64,000 nucleotides of DNA from Calendula officinalis (GCA_963853835.1 OY970832.1:42874063-42938062); one strand, 5' to 3'. Shown: positions 1 through 11,556, counted from the stretch's first letter. Translations and numbers: made by a program. The notes: generated by a model not told the origin, from the sequence alone.

Positions 1-126
1 TTCAGGCATCAACAACACCGAACATACATTCTTGCACCTTATATACAAAAGTATTTTTTAATTTTCAATTATATCTTTAAGTCTTTAATATTAACTGTAT
101 TTTTAAGTATTTGTGTATATTTGCAG

Positions 127-587
127 TCGTCACTGGGTCCTCTTTATCATTTGTCCTAAAACCAATGAAATCTACATTATCGATTATTTGCCCCGATCTG
201 TTAAAAAAGATTACTACCTCTTTGTTAGAGTAATCGAACAAATGTTCCCTCGTAGATTTCAATGGAAATCTTCAAAGGTATGTATTCAATTACCACTTTT
301 GATAAACTTAGTTTTAACATAATTAATTACAGTGCAACAAACAACAGGGGAGCTGGTAATGTGGTTATATTGTGATTCAGCATATTCAGGATTTTGTAGA
401 GTATATTCATCATAATTTTTCTGATTTCGTAAGTGTTTATTATAGTTCTATTATAATTTTTTGAAAGGGTAACAAACTGACTAATTATCTGTATTTTCAG
501 ATTTGGGGAGAGGATAAAGTTGTAACAAAACAAGATATTGAGGGACAAATGGCAAAGTTGATTCCAAGAATATTTAATTGGCATAAG
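127..587 (+). pseudogene. Ulp1-like cysteine protease (C48 family) fragment, transposon-borne
   Basis: Three phase-0 exons fit well: 127-277, 333-428 and 501-587, each bounded by ag|...|gt (donors gtatgt, gtaagt, gttaga). Exon 1 begins RHWVLFII, carrying the family's catalytic His, followed by the Asp in IIDYL. Exon 2 carries the Gln-Gln-Gly-Ser...Cys-Gly-Tyr signature of the catalytic Cys (codon 360-362). Exon 3 is an open charged segment (IWGEDKVVTKQDIEG). A TAA codon at 357-359 directly before the catalytic Cys breaks the frame, so this copy is dead unless read through. The N-terminal part lies left of the window. Family members cleave SUMO-like conjugates; the role of the transposon versions is not established. 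Confidence 0.75.
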
Positions 588-733
588 GTTAGATCATGAT
601 TTGAAAAATTAACTCGAACACTTTGTAAAGCTTTGGCTGTAAATTTTTTGGGCTACTTTTATACAGTGAGAATGTCAAAGATGACTCTGACAAACAAAAC
701 AATTTTATTCCAGTTTTTGGGTATATTGTGTTG

Positions 734-734
<1 letters not shown>

Positions 735-829
<95 letters not shown>
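735..829. repeat. (TA)n microsatellite
   Basis: An uninterrupted alternating TA tract of about 95 bp lies between the protease exons and the subterminal repeats of the CACTA element. The Tyr/Ile peptide it can encode is an artefact. Confidence 0.97.
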
Positions 830-831
<2 letters not shown>

Positions 832-884
832 CATTATTATATAGATTCAGATATTGTGGATTATTTTTTTTGTTAATATTGAAA

Positions 885-1291
885 TGAAATAGAGCGGTTC
901 TATAATATTTGTACGATTTATAAATAGGGCGGTGGAAACACTAGGGTGCGATATACTAATAAAGCGGTGTATATATTAGGGTGCGATATACTAATAGAGC
1001 GGTGAAAATGTTAGAGTGCGTTTTATAAAAGGGCGGTGAATATATTAGGGTGCGATATATTAATAGGGCGGTGTTCCTTTTTATAGGGCGATGAGTTTAA
1101 TAGGGCGGTGTTCCTTTTTATAGGACGGTGTGTTTAATAGGGCGGTGTTCCTTTTTATAGGGCGGTGTGTTTAATAGGGCGGTGTTCCTTTTTATAGGGC
1201 GGTGTGTTTAATAGGGCGGTGTTCCTTTTTATAGGGCGGTGTGTTTAATAGGGCGGTGTTCCTTTTTATAGGGCGGTGTGTTTAATAGGGC
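885..1291 (+). repeat. CACTA subterminal repeats, GGGCGGTG motif
   Basis: At least a dozen copies of ATAGGGCGGTG or close variants (agagcggtg, aaagcggtg, agggcggtg) occur here. From about 1061 to 1291 they form an ordered tandem array of a 37-bp unit holding two motif copies, one followed by ttccttttt and one by tgttta. The upstream part (885-1060) is more degenerate and alternates the motif with tagggtgcgatata. In En/Spm such short, repeated subterminal motifs bind the TnpA-type protein; that role here is inferred from position. Confidence 0.8.
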
Positions 1292-1370
1292 GGGTCTTTT
1301 ATTTGATAATGCGCACATATTCGGTACGCTTTAGAAACCGCAGCTTCTTATGTATTTACCCGCACCTTCA

Positions 1371-1389
1371 GAGGTTTTCTGTACTAGTG
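1371..1389 (-). repeat. CACTA terminal inverted repeat (right end)
   Basis: On the minus strand the element starts CACTAGTACAGAAAACCTC. It abuts subterminal sequence with further GC-rich motifs (agctgcggttt, 1334-1352). The outer flank is a GT-rich stretch. Confidence 0.68.
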
Positions 1390-2689
1390 TGTGTGTATGT
1401 ATGTTTATGTATGTGTATATGTGTATATTTGTCAATTTAGTGAGTAATGGAGTATTATCTAGTAGTGGGTAATCATTCATTGCATAGTTATTAATCAAGC
1501 ACTATTATTCATTACCATTATCATTCCCCACCTTTTAATACCCCCAACCAAGCACACCCTTAGTTTGAACCAAGCGCCCCTTAGTATTTGATTGCTTGTT
1601 TCGGTTTCAAGATTCAAATTGTTATATTGGTTTCCAAATACTATTTGAGACAACCAATTAACTAAAATGACAGCCCACTTTAGTATTTATGAAAAGCGTA
1701 ACACAATCGTTCTTATATATATTACTTAATGATGAAGATGTTATAAATACGTAAGAAAACAAAACAAAACATACTGATATTGTATACAATTGAACTTTAT
1801 AAAATAGTGGCAGAATCCATTTGAAAATGGGATGTAAAGCATCTAACAAAGATGAGATTGCAAGTGGGGACATGATAATATCAGTCCACCAAATCCAAGC
1901 AAACATAAAAAGAGTTTGGCAAAATGGTCCAAAGTGTAAACGGTCCCTACGGTTTTTTCTTTAAAACATGTATTATAACCTATACATATCGGGGAGAAAT
2001 GGGATGTCATTTTAGAGCTCCAACTGCTGTTTGTACTATTTCATTGAATATTTTTAATTTACATAATTACTTAGTGATAAGGATTATTTGAATAACTTTT
2101 TTAAAACATCTGTTATAACCAATACACATCGGGGAGAAAGGGGATGTCGTTTTAGAGCTTCAATTGCTGTTTTTACAATTTTATTGAATATTTTTAATTT
2201 ACATAATTGCTTAGTGGTAAGGATTGTTAATAAATCTCTATATGATATTGTGTTCAATCTCAATCTAAAATAAATAAATAACTAAAATAGGGGAAAACGC
2301 ATAAAATGGTAATAATTGGATTGAAAGTTTATTAATATATTTTGTTTTGATTATTAAAGAGTAACAAAATGTTATAAAAATTTATAAAAAGATTGTCTAC
2401 TTTTGTATTGACCACTAAATGTCTAAATGGTAGCCAACTTCTATAAAAATTTATAAAGAATATCTACTTTTATTATGATTACTACAAGGTAATCAACTTT
2501 CATATACAATTTCAAAAAAGAGAATATGTAACTTATAAGTGAGAATTTCATGGATTATAGCACATATTAGTCAAATAATACATCATTATATCACTTGTCT
2601 GAGTGTGAAGCTGAGGTGGGTGCGGTAGAAAATCACTCAAACGAAGATTTGCCAATAATGATGACTATAAAGGTTAACTTCAATGACCG
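1390..2689. other. AT-rich non-coding DNA between CACTA and Copia A
   Basis: No gene is supported. 1470-1580 has the look of an old MITE edge (a GGGGGTATTAAAAGG / CAAGCAC-type terminus read on the minus strand), but I cannot pair its two ends. The rest is AT-rich, with one local tandem duplication listed separately. The last five bases (gaccg, 2685-2689) are the expected target-duplication position of Copia A. Confidence 0.5.
1961..2227. repeat. Two-copy direct tandem repeat, about 140-bp unit
   Basis: 1961-2087 and 2101-2227 align base for base with scattered substitutions. Both contain tcggggagaaa-gggatgtc, ttttagagct and tttttaatttacataatt. The first starts ttaaaacatg and the second ttaaaacatc, giving a period of 140 bp. 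Divergence is visible by eye, so the duplication is not recent. No coding content. Confidence 0.88.
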
Positions 2690-3646
2690 TGTTAGTCCCG
2701 TGATAAGTGATTAGCTACACTTATGGGAATCTACTGATCAAATAAAAGTATGAACACTCAACAATAAATAAACTCTTCTTTATTTAATCAATAATGATTT
2801 AACAAAGTACAAGTAGCTGCGGAATAGCTAAGAACATAAATCTTAACTAAACTACTTGTGAGAGATAGACAATTACAAATACTGCCTAAGACAAGTATTG
2901 ATTAACAATAATCAAACACAAGACCAGACACCTTTGTTACGTAGATTCAATTGATGAAACAAGTAACAAGAAGGTATCACAAGTTGTTCACACTTTGCAC
3001 AAGAATGTTTGAGCTGAGAAAACTTTTGCAGAGTGAGAACATTGTTGGGTGTACACGTGTATTCGTCCATCAAGTCCTTTATTTATAGTGTTTGCAACGC
3101 GTAACAACTAAGGGATGTACAGATTTATCCACGTGTAAGAATCCTGTAGGAATTAAGGATATATCATGGGACGAGCACTACTAACGGAATTCTAACAGTA
3201 CGTTCTGTCGTCTTGTGATCGCCAAGATCTTCTAGAAGATTTGCATAGGATTCCCTTTGTGGGCGACTCACGATCTTGTGTAATACTTGTGTCTTTCTGT
3301 GTCACTGAAGCTTCAGACGCTAAGAGGTGTTTCGGATGTCCATGAATATTTCAGGTACTCATGATTCATCGAGAAGTATTTGTCTTCAAGACTCAGTGTT
3401 ATTCTCAAGTATACGCTAAACCTACTACGGCTATCTGAACTGTTGATCACTCTTTGATTCCGCACGAGGAACTGATCATTGTTTCTATGGTTGTTCAAAT
3501 ATCGCAGCCAAGTGTAGAGAATCAGAACGAATCAGTTTCTCAGCCACTCACAATCCGAAGAACTAATATTCAGATTGTCTTCTAACTATTGTCGGTTTGT
3601 CTTCATTAAATCCATTTCTATGGGGGTTGCTTTCAGCGACCCAACA
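2690..3646 (-). repeat. 3' LTR of Copia A
   Basis: TGTTAGTCC...GACCCAACA on the plus strand, 957 bp, matching 48232-49108 over most of its length. On the minus strand it starts TGTTGGGTCGC directly after the polypurine tract. A TATA element (TATAAATA on minus, 3080-3087) marks the likely U3/R promoter. Confidence 0.88.
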
Positions 3647-3656
3647 ATCTCCCCAT
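3647..3656 (-). other. Polypurine tract of Copia A
   Basis: Reads TGGGGAGAT on the minus strand, immediately before the 3' LTR start TGTTGGG. This is the priming site for plus-strand DNA synthesis and fixes both the LTR boundary and the element orientation. Confidence 0.85.
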
Positions 3657-3980
3657 ATTTAATGTAGATAAATAGTTAGGCAACTCCCCCGAATGTGTGA
3701 AGGTTTTATAAGTAATCTTGAATGTTTTTCACACTTCATATGGATTCTTGACATACTTAGAAAATATTACATAAAATGATAATCTGAGAATTTTTCAGAT
3801 CATACTTTAATTCATTGACTCATGTATTTTCTTTTGAGTTCTTTTAAATACACAATAAAGAGCAACTCACATATATCAAAAACAATATCATTGCAACTGC
3901 TATGATTCATTCATCGAGTTAAAAGTTTACATGGAAAATTTCAGTTACAAAATAACATAAATTACAATAAAAGAAAAACA

Positions 3981-4800
3981 TCATTCTTCATTCTTTGGCT
4001 CGTGTGGAATAAACAGACTGCTCATATCTCCTTTCTTCTCTATCAGTAATGCAAAAATCATGTTCCTGTACTCCATATAGACTGGAGTGAATTGGATGGC
4101 TTTCAGATGGTTGAACTTCGCATTTCTTAGCTCAGTGATCCTCTGAAATCTCATTACCTGGTATGCATCTTTAAAGAAGAAGCCTTCTTCGGGTGATTTT
4201 ATACATTTTCCCTCATTGGCTCAAGCCCCGATGGTAGAGATGTGTTCATACCTACCCAGTTTGGAAGCTCTCCTCTATCGATGAACATTTGAATTTCTTA
4301 AGCGGCAGAGGATCTTCTGGCCTTCTTTTTGGGCACGTTTTCAGCCTTTTAGGTTTCAAATTCCCTTTTCTTTGTGCAATTTTCCTTGACAGTATTATAC
4401 CTGTCAATGAGTCTGAGCACCTCCTTGTGCACTTTTACTGATGCTTCACCATGAGTAAACTTGTGTTTTGCTAAGATTTCATTATATTCTTCAATGCTAA
4501 GTTCTTCAAGTTGCTCCGGCTTCAGAAAGTCAGACTTTTCAATGGGATCTCTGATTACTTCATTCTGTGTACCTCTTGATCTGGAGTAGGTGGTCTTAAG
4601 ATTTACTATCGGTTCCTTCTTCATTCATATCTCCTTGGCATTCAGCCATTCTAGAACATCCTTTTTCTTCTCATTCAGTTGCTTAACAATTACTTGTTCT
4701 GCCATTCTTTGAGCCTTGTTAGTGGATGCCACAAGTTGATCTTCCTTAGCTATCATTTCAACATCTTTTCTGGATTGGACCACATTCATAGTTTCATACT
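3981..4800 (-). pseudogene. Envelope-like ORF of Copia A, C-terminal part
   Basis: Continues the ORF that begins at 17767, after the G insertion. Near 4800 it reads NKYETMNVVQSRKDVEMIAKE, a charged, probably helical stretch. A stop at 4625-4627 is followed in the same frame by MKKEPIVNL. After further damage it ends with a clear terminal block (KSPEEGFFFKDAYQVMRFQR ... FIPHEPKNEE) and TGA at 3981-3983. I recognise this terminal block only as typical of the accessory ORF in Asteraceae copia elements. I see no signal peptide or membrane anchor, so 'envelope-like' reflects position rather than a demonstrated function. Confidence 0.6.
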
Positions 4801-5042
4801 TGTTGGATTTATGGGCACAGTTAATCAACCTATGATGTCACATCCATGCATATAGTACACTCAAGGGTCACACCGGTGAGTGCATGTAAATCGAGTAGTT
4901 ATGCAATGATACTCGGAGAGGAATGATTTATAATAGTTATTATAAATCAGTAAGTATTAAGTTAAGATTAACTTATTACTAGATTAGTTTAACTAACTAA
5001 TTAATACACGTATTTGTGTATTTACTAGTTGAGTAAATATAT

Positions 5043-7469
5043 TGTAACATCCCGAGACCCGACCTAGAATATTTTATTACTTTTGGTACGTGATATTTTA
5101 TTATTTATTATTTTATTATTTTATATGATTTTATTTGATTTAATTGAATTAATTGTATTTTTAACCATGGGGTTAAAAAGTAGTAAAATCGATATATTTA
5201 AATATTAAAATGATTTTTACATATTTGGGTTCACTTCTGAACCGGGGTTCTAAAAATATCTCCGTTGTTAAATTTGGAGTTAGTTAGGTCTAACTAAATT
5301 ATCTGGGAACCTAATATTCTGTACTGTGTTTAAATGAATGTATATGTGTTTAGGGAGGGGTGTACGTGTTATGTGTTAAGGGCAGATGTCAATTTTGTCT
5401 CCCTCTTCTCTTCCTTGCCAGTTACACAACACACACACACACCACACTAACTTTTGAAGCTTTTTCCCCAAAATTGAAGATCAGACCTTCAAGTTCTTGC
5501 CTTCCTTGTGTAATTTTTGGATTCTAGAAGCTAGACTAAGTAAGTTCTCTCCTTCCTTGGCTAGGGTTTCATGTTCTTGATGTAGGGATGAACTAGGGTT
5601 CTTGAGCTAGTGGGTTTTGATGGAGTTCTTGATGAATCTGGCTTGTAATTCGAAATTGATGCATGATTTAGTGTCTAATTGAGTTCTTGCAAGTTTTATG
5701 TGTTGAATTGTTAGTTGTGTCTCATTTGGTGTAGCTTTCATGAAGCTCAATCCATGGTGTTCTAGGGAAAAAGATGGCTTTTTCCCTAATTTGATGAATT
5801 GGGTATTTTGGTGTTCTTGACGTTGTGTTAGGCTAATTATGCATGTTAGAATGGTAAATTGTTAATTATAAAGTTCACTAGTTACATGTTATGAAAATGC
5901 ATAAAAGTTAGTAGTGTTTGGCTAGGATGAAATTTGGTATAAACTAGCTTAATTCATGAATTGTTGACTTTGGCCAAATCTATAGTTGACTTTAGTCTTG
6001 TGTGACTTGTGAACCTTAATTGTCAATTTCATGTCATTTATGTGCTAATTGTCTAATTGTGAAGTATAATTATGTTGGTTTAGGGCCTTGACCCGTTTGT
6101 TTGACAATTGGTGCAATTTGACCTAAATAAGGTCAAAGTTGGTGAAACTTGCAATTGGATGCAAGTAACTTGTTAGTTATGTAATTTTGATGTTGATTAA
6201 GTAGGATATCTTATTGGATGATGTTGTGTGTATCCCCGATTCATTATTCTTGTTTTTGACCCGTTTGGGCCTAAGGTGTAAATTAGTTGTAAAGCATAAC
6301 GAACTAACTAGATGATAGTCTAGACTGTGGTAATTGATATGTGGAAATGCAGGTAATAAGTTGTAAGTTGTTGTTACAAAGATGTGGTCTTAAACTTATA
6401 GTACTTGTTACATAATTGATGATTTCGGATAACTAATTCGATATTCATTTTGTACAGGAAAAGGGAAGGAGCCTCAGTGATATAAGATTACTGAGCTCGG
6501 TACTAAAAAGGAAGCTAAGGTGAGTGGATTTAACCTTCTTCTTGTGTGATGTACAAAGGTTTTGGTATGGTAGACTTGTAGGAGAAAAATGCAGCATTTT
6601 GGCTTATCTGGAGGAGATAGTGGCGCTATCTCTAAGATAGCGGCGCTATCTCTAAGATAGCGGCGCTATCTGCTTCGTTTTGGAAAATTGGAACAGCGGC
6701 CCGATATAGCGTCTAGACTTGAGATAGCGGACGCTATCTTTTGGCAGATAGCGACGCTATCTTCGGATAGCGGCGCTATCTTCTGGAAGATAGCGATGCT
6801 ATCTCGGATAGCGGCGCTATCTTGGCTGGTTTTGGGAAAAATTCATTTTTCTTGGTTTTTTTTAAATTTTCCAGTGGTACCATTAATTGTGGGATTGTTA
6901 ATGGTAGTATGTGCACATGTTTTCTAGAGGTTAGCTATTAGTGGGTTTTGGCTAGGCTTCGTTACTATTGGATGGGGTGCTCGGACTCCTACGGATGTGT
7001 TCCCTCAGGGGGGACTACCGTACCAATAGTAAAGTAGCCATCGGTAAACTGTTGTTCGGCCAACAACAGTTGTAGGTACTGCGCAGGTCCGCCGATACTC
7101 TCATAACGTCCAATTGCCATTGGAAGTTTGGACGGGTTTCCAGATTGATTTCTCTTGTCTCTAATTTGTTGTGGTTATGCAAATTGTTAGTTATTTCTAT
7201 TCACTTAGCATTGTGCTAATCCCTCATTTGTTGACTCTTTTCAGGTTGTGGATTTAGCTTGACTAGAGTCGGGTTTTGGAAGTCTGACCGTACTCTGATT
7301 TTGTAAACCGGGTCGAGCTTGTTTTTAGTAACACCTTTAAATGCTTTATATATTTGGTTAATATGTAAATGTTTCTTTTATGATGTGTAATAATTTAGGA
7401 CTTATGTTTTTACTAAATATCGCTTCCGTATGTTTTAAAAAAAAATGACTCTAAGATTGTGGTGTTACA
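5043..7469 (+). repeat. 5' LTR of gypsy F
   Basis: 2427 bp, TGTAACATCCCGAGACC to GTGGTGTTACA, with a short (CA)n run near 5427-5445. Apart from LTR regulatory content and the palindrome array (6611-6826) no gene is seen; ORFs predicted here are chance. Confidence 0.92.
6611..6826. repeat. Array of AGATAGCGGCGCTATCT palindromes in F 5' LTR
   Basis: About eight copies of a 16-17-bp inverted repeat with arms AGATAGCG and CGCTATCT and a 1-2-base centre (G, GA, A or AT), some directly joined by shared bases. The 3' LTR carries the same array at about 13102-13274 with fewer copies. Each can form a stem in RNA or single-stranded DNA, or serve as a symmetric protein-binding site. Confidence 0.9.
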
Positions 7470-7472
7470 ATT

Positions 7473-7485
7473 TGGTATCAGAGCC
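7473..7485 (+). other. Primer-binding site of F
   Basis: TGGTATCAGAGCC, complementary to the 3' end of plant initiator tRNA-Met, three bases inside the 5' LTR. It is the standard minus-strand DNA primer site. Confidence 0.93.
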
Positions 7486-7667
7486 TCGGTTTGGCGATGG
7501 TTGCACATTTAGGTGTACCATTCCCAAATCTTGGCTCGAGTTGGTCAAACTTCCTTAAGTTGAGGAATTTGTTAAGTGAATTTGAACTGTGGTTTGATAG
7601 GAGTTAGTATGGTAGGTACTAACGCTTTAAACTAACGGTTCGTGAGATGTTGTGTTTATTACAGATA

Positions 7668-8737
7668 ATGGCCGATACCGATCCCAACCAGTTGATAACC
7701 CCAACGGACCCTGAACCGGAAGTCACGGGTACATCTAGGGATGTAAATGCAGAAAGGGAAGACTACATATTGAGAATGGAAAGTCGATTAGAACATCTCT
7801 AAAGTATTGTAGATGGTATGAACCAATATCAAAATACCCAAACACCAAATTTCCTTCCCATGTCCAACCCTACACTATCCACCCCGACAACGCAATTTCC
7901 CACAACCCCGACATTTACCATGACAGCACCTTATATGTCAACGTCGTCAGAACCACAACCCATGATGTCACAACCACAATACTTTTATGTTAATCCTAGT
8001 CAAGGTATGCCACAATATCAATTCCCGAACCAACCATATCAATTCATGAAACCAACGTGTACCTTTAAACAATTCCTTGATTGTAAACCTCCCGAGTTCA
8101 GTGGTAGTAGAGATCCAAATGTTACAATGAATTGGTTGAGGGAAATGGATAGAACCTTGGATGCGTGTGGCTGTGATGATAAGTTTAGGGTGATGTATGC
8201 TACCCGTAAATTGACAGGTGGTGCTATGAATTGGTGGGATACCTTAGTTGAACGTTATTGTAATTCATTTGAGATGGATAGAATTCGATCGGAATTCTTA
8301 AATTTGCGGATGACGAAGAGAATGTCGGTGGATGATTTGATCGAGCAGTTCAATGAGAAGTTGAGGTTTGTACAACAGTGGGTGCCCGATGAGCCTTCTA
8401 GAATCAAACATTTTATTCAAGCCTTACGGCCTGAATACCGAGGTGTGGCTAGACTTGCTACAAACTTGTCCCAAGCCTTTCAATTTGCAAAGGCATCTGA
8501 AGGTGATTTGAATACCCCCGATTAGGTGAACAAAGAAAGAACGGGGTATCAAAAGTTTAAGTCTACACAGTCGGGTTCCCAACAAAGTAAGAAAGGTCAA
8601 GGAAGTCAAAGATATGCAGGTTCGAACCGTAAGCAGTCGGGAGGTAATTCGGGACAGAAAGCACAGTGGTGTGCTAGGTGCAGGTCTTCTCACAATGGTG
8701 CTTGTTCAATCCAAATGATGCGATGTGTTAGATGTGG
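7668..8737 (+). pseudogene. gag of F (truncated, two nonsense codons)
   Basis: Starts MADTDPNQLITPTDPEPE. One frame continues to 8759 but is cut by TAA at 7800-7802 and TAG at 8523-8525. A Pro/Thr/Gln/Met-rich linker leads to a capsid-type (Retrotrans_gag) domain with the typical ...PPEFSGSRDPN...WL...GGAMNWWDTL pattern. The C-terminus begins a zinc knuckle (CARC...CVRC), then jumps at about 8738 straight into the late protease sequence. Gag would form the particle that packages element RNA. Confidence 0.88.
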
Positions 8738-9612
8738 TCCTTGGGATGGATTGGCTTAGTTTAAATAAAGCATTAATTAATTATGATAAGAAATTAATTT
8801 CCTTTCCATTTCCTGACGGGACACACGTAGTGGCCCGCGGGGATCGGGGTAATGCATTTCTCCCTATTATTTCCTTTATGAAAGCCAAAAAATCTCTTGC
8901 CAAAGGGTGTGAATCGTTCCTTGCCTATGCCATCAATGTCAGAAAAGAAAAGCAGGTTGTTGGAGATGTCCGGGTGGTATCGGAATACCCGGAGGTCTTT
9001 CCTGATGAGTTGCCTGGGTTACCTCCCGTTCGGGAGGTAGAATTTAAAATTGATTTGGTTCCGGGAGCCAGTCCTGTAGCCAAGGCTCCGTACAGATTAG
9101 CACCGTCAGAAATTCGGGAAATGATGAATCAAATACAGGAATTATTGGATAAGGGTTTCATCAGGTCAAGTTCATCACCTTTGGGTGCACCGGTATTGTT
9201 TGTTAAAAAGAAAGATGGCACGTTGAGAATGTGCATTGATTACCGGGAATTAAATAAGCGAACAGTTAAAAATAAGTATTCGTTACCGCGAATAGATGAT
9301 TTGTTTGATCAGTTACAAGGGGCCTCGTATTTTTCAAAGATTGATTTAAGGTCGGGTTACCATCAAGTCCGGGTTCATGAAAACGATATTCCTAAGACCG
9401 CGTTTCGAACAAGATATGGTCATTATGAATTCTTAGTCATGCCATTCGGTTTGACTAATGCCCCCGCCATATTTATGGATCTAATGAACCGTGTATGTCG
9501 ACCGTTCCTTGATAAGTTTGTGATTATTTTTATTGATGACATACTTATTTATTCCAAGACCGAGTTAGATCATGAAAGTCATTTAAGACAAGTTTTAGAC
9601 ACTTTGAGACGG
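8738..9612 (+). pseudogene. Protease remnant and reverse transcriptase of F
   Basis: Begins at VLGMDWLSLNKALI, the last part of the gypsy protease; the catalytic DSGA motif is deleted. The RT palm follows intact: PYRLAPSE, IDYRELNK, SKIDLRSGYHQ, MPFGLTNAPA and the FIDD active site with preceding Asp. Sequence breaks off after LRQVLDTLRR at about 9612, and the thumb/connection region (KCEFW...FLG..GYYRRF in relatives) is absent. The open frame runs on to 9645 out of register. Confidence 0.9.
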
Positions 9613-10142
9613 TCGACATACAAGATAAGGCTTTTCAAACTTTAAAGGAGTTATTGTGCCAAGCTCCAATACTTGCATTACCCGAAGAATCTGATGATTT
9701 TATAGTTTATTGTGATGCATCTATTGTGGGTTTAGGTTGTGTATTATTGAAAAGAGATCGGGTGATTGCTTATGCCTCACGTCAATTGAAACCTCATGAA
9801 AAGAATTACCCGACTCATGACCTTGAGCTCGCGGCGGTGATTTTTGCCTTAAAATTGTGGAGACATTACCTTTATGGAACCAAATGTGTTATTTGTACTG
9901 ATCACAAAAGTCTTCAATATGTGTTCACACAAAAAGAATTGAATATGAGGCAAAGAAGATGGTTAGAACTCATTAAAGACTATGATTGTGAAATTCGATA
10001 TCACCCGGGGAAAGCCAATGTAGTCGCCGATGCCTTAAGCCGTAAGGAATCGCCAAAGGTCATTCAATTTATGCGTATGGAGATCGTGTCCGATCTCGTT
10101 GATCGGTTGAGAATATGTCAAATTGGAGGCCTTGAAAGATGA
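9613..10142 (+). pseudogene. RNase H region of F
   Basis: Reads FQTLKELLCQAPILALPEES, then YCDASIVGLGCVL, YASRQLKPHEKNY, TDHKSLQYVF and ADALSRKE: a typical gypsy RNase H with its acidic residues. It is joined out of frame to RT by the deletion at about 9612 and leaves the integrase frame near 10125-10142. Confidence 0.9.
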
Positions 10143-11556
10143 AACTTTAAAATCTGAGATTATGAGAAAGAGAAAAGACGATTTGGTGGAAGATACTCGA
10201 AGATTGAAAATGTTTCGGTCTCGAATTTGGGTGTCTCTAATTGGGGGTTTGCGGGATGTAATATTGACCGAATCCCATAAGTCACGGTTATCTATTCACC
10301 CGGGTAGTACAAAAATGTATAATGATTTGAAAACTTTGTATTGGTGGCCTACTATGAAGACCGATATTGCTCTATTTGTTGAGAAATGCCATGTATGTGC
10401 TCAAGTCAAAGCCGACCATCAAAAGCCGTACGGGTCGTTGAAGCAATTAGAAATACCCGAATGGAAGTGGGAAAATATTACAATGGATTTTGTCACAAAA
10501 CTCCCTCGTACACCGAGAAACCATGATATGATTTGGGTGATAGTCGATCGGTTAACAAAAAGTGCCCACTTTTTAGCCACGAACGAAACCGCATCACTTG
10601 ATAAGTTGGCTAAATTATACATTGATGAGATAGTTTCCCGTCATGGAATTCCGTTGTCTATCGTGTCCGATCGGGATCCTCGGTTTGTTTCTAACTTTTG
10701 GAGAAGTCTACAAAGAGAATTGGGTACTCGGGTAAATTTGAGCACGGCTTATCACCCACAAACAGACGGTCAGTCAGAAAGAACTATTCAAACCTTAGAA
10801 GATATGTTGCGGGCTTGTGTATTAGAATATGGTGGGTCGTGGGATTCTCATTTACCTTTAGTTGAATTTGCTTATAATAACTCATATCATTCAAGTATCA
10901 GTATGCCACCGTATGAAATGTTGTATGGTAGACGGTGTAGAACTCCCACGTGTAGGTTAGAAGCGGGAGAAAAACAGTGTGCGGGTCCCGAGATTGTACA
11001 GATGACGGCAGATAAAGTGGCCATAGCCCGTGAAAAGTTGAAGGTGGCTCGGGATAGACAGAAAATGTATGCGGATCCACGGCGTCGACCCGTGACATTT
11101 GTTGAGGGTGAACGGGTTTATTTGAAAGTTTCTCTGTGGAAGGGTATTATTCATTTTGGGAAACGGGGAAAACTTGCACCGAGGTATATTGGGCCGTTTT
11201 CTATTCGCCAAGTGGGGAATGACCAAACCGTTGCACTTGATCTCCCTCATGAATTGTCGGGTATTCATGACACATTCAATGTGTGTTATTTTAGGAAGTG
11301 TAATATAGATGATGAAATCCCGGTGTTACCGATTAAAGATTTAAAGGTTGATTCGAGAAAGAGGTTAGTTGAAGAACCGGTTGAAATTTTGGATCGAAAA
11401 GTAACGAAACTGAGAAAGAAGCAGATACCGATGGTCTTGATTAAGTGGAAACATAGTTTGGGTGCCGATATGACGTGGGAAACCGAGGCGGATATGATGA
11501 GTCGATACCCGAATTTATTTGATCAAGGTGAGATTCCGGGGACGGAATCTCTTTAA
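10123..11556 (+). pseudogene. Integrase with C-terminal chromodomain of F
   Basis: About 477 residues in one open frame. The N-terminal HHCC zinc site (ESHKSRLSIHPG ... CHVCAQVK) is followed by the catalytic core with Asp in ITMDFVTKLP, Asp in SDRDPRF and Glu in HPQTDGQSER. A basic C-terminal domain (KRGKLAPRYIGPF) leads to a chromodomain (VEILDRKVTKLRKKQ...VLIKWKH...MTWETE). The chromodomain marks the chromovirus clade and targets integration to chromatin marks. Only the loss of the upstream frame makes this segment dead. Confidence 0.92.

Larger units (their letters stand above)
1..1389 (+). mobile_element. CACTA (En/Spm-type) DNA transposon, 3' end only
   Basis: The left end lies outside the window. 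Three things are visible in order: exons of a Ulp1-type protease (127-587), a region rich in GGGCGGTG repeats (about 885-1291), and a terminus that reads CACTAGTACAGAAAAC on the minus strand and ends at 1389. CACTA elements are known for CACTA termini, repetitive subterminal transposase-binding regions and, in many plant lineages, an associated Ulp1-like peptidase ORF. The transposase itself is not in view, so placing the protease in this element is inference from position and orientation. The 3-bp target duplication cannot be checked. Confidence 0.72.

Noticed and set aside
633..887. Open frame of repeating Tyr-Ile codons
   Set aside because: It is simply the (TA)n microsatellite in translation, with no other coding support.
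6688..6927. 79-codon hydrophobic frame in the LTR of F, and the analogous frame at 13273-13488
   Set aside because: Derived from the palindrome array and LTR sequence; not conserved in frame between the two LTRs.
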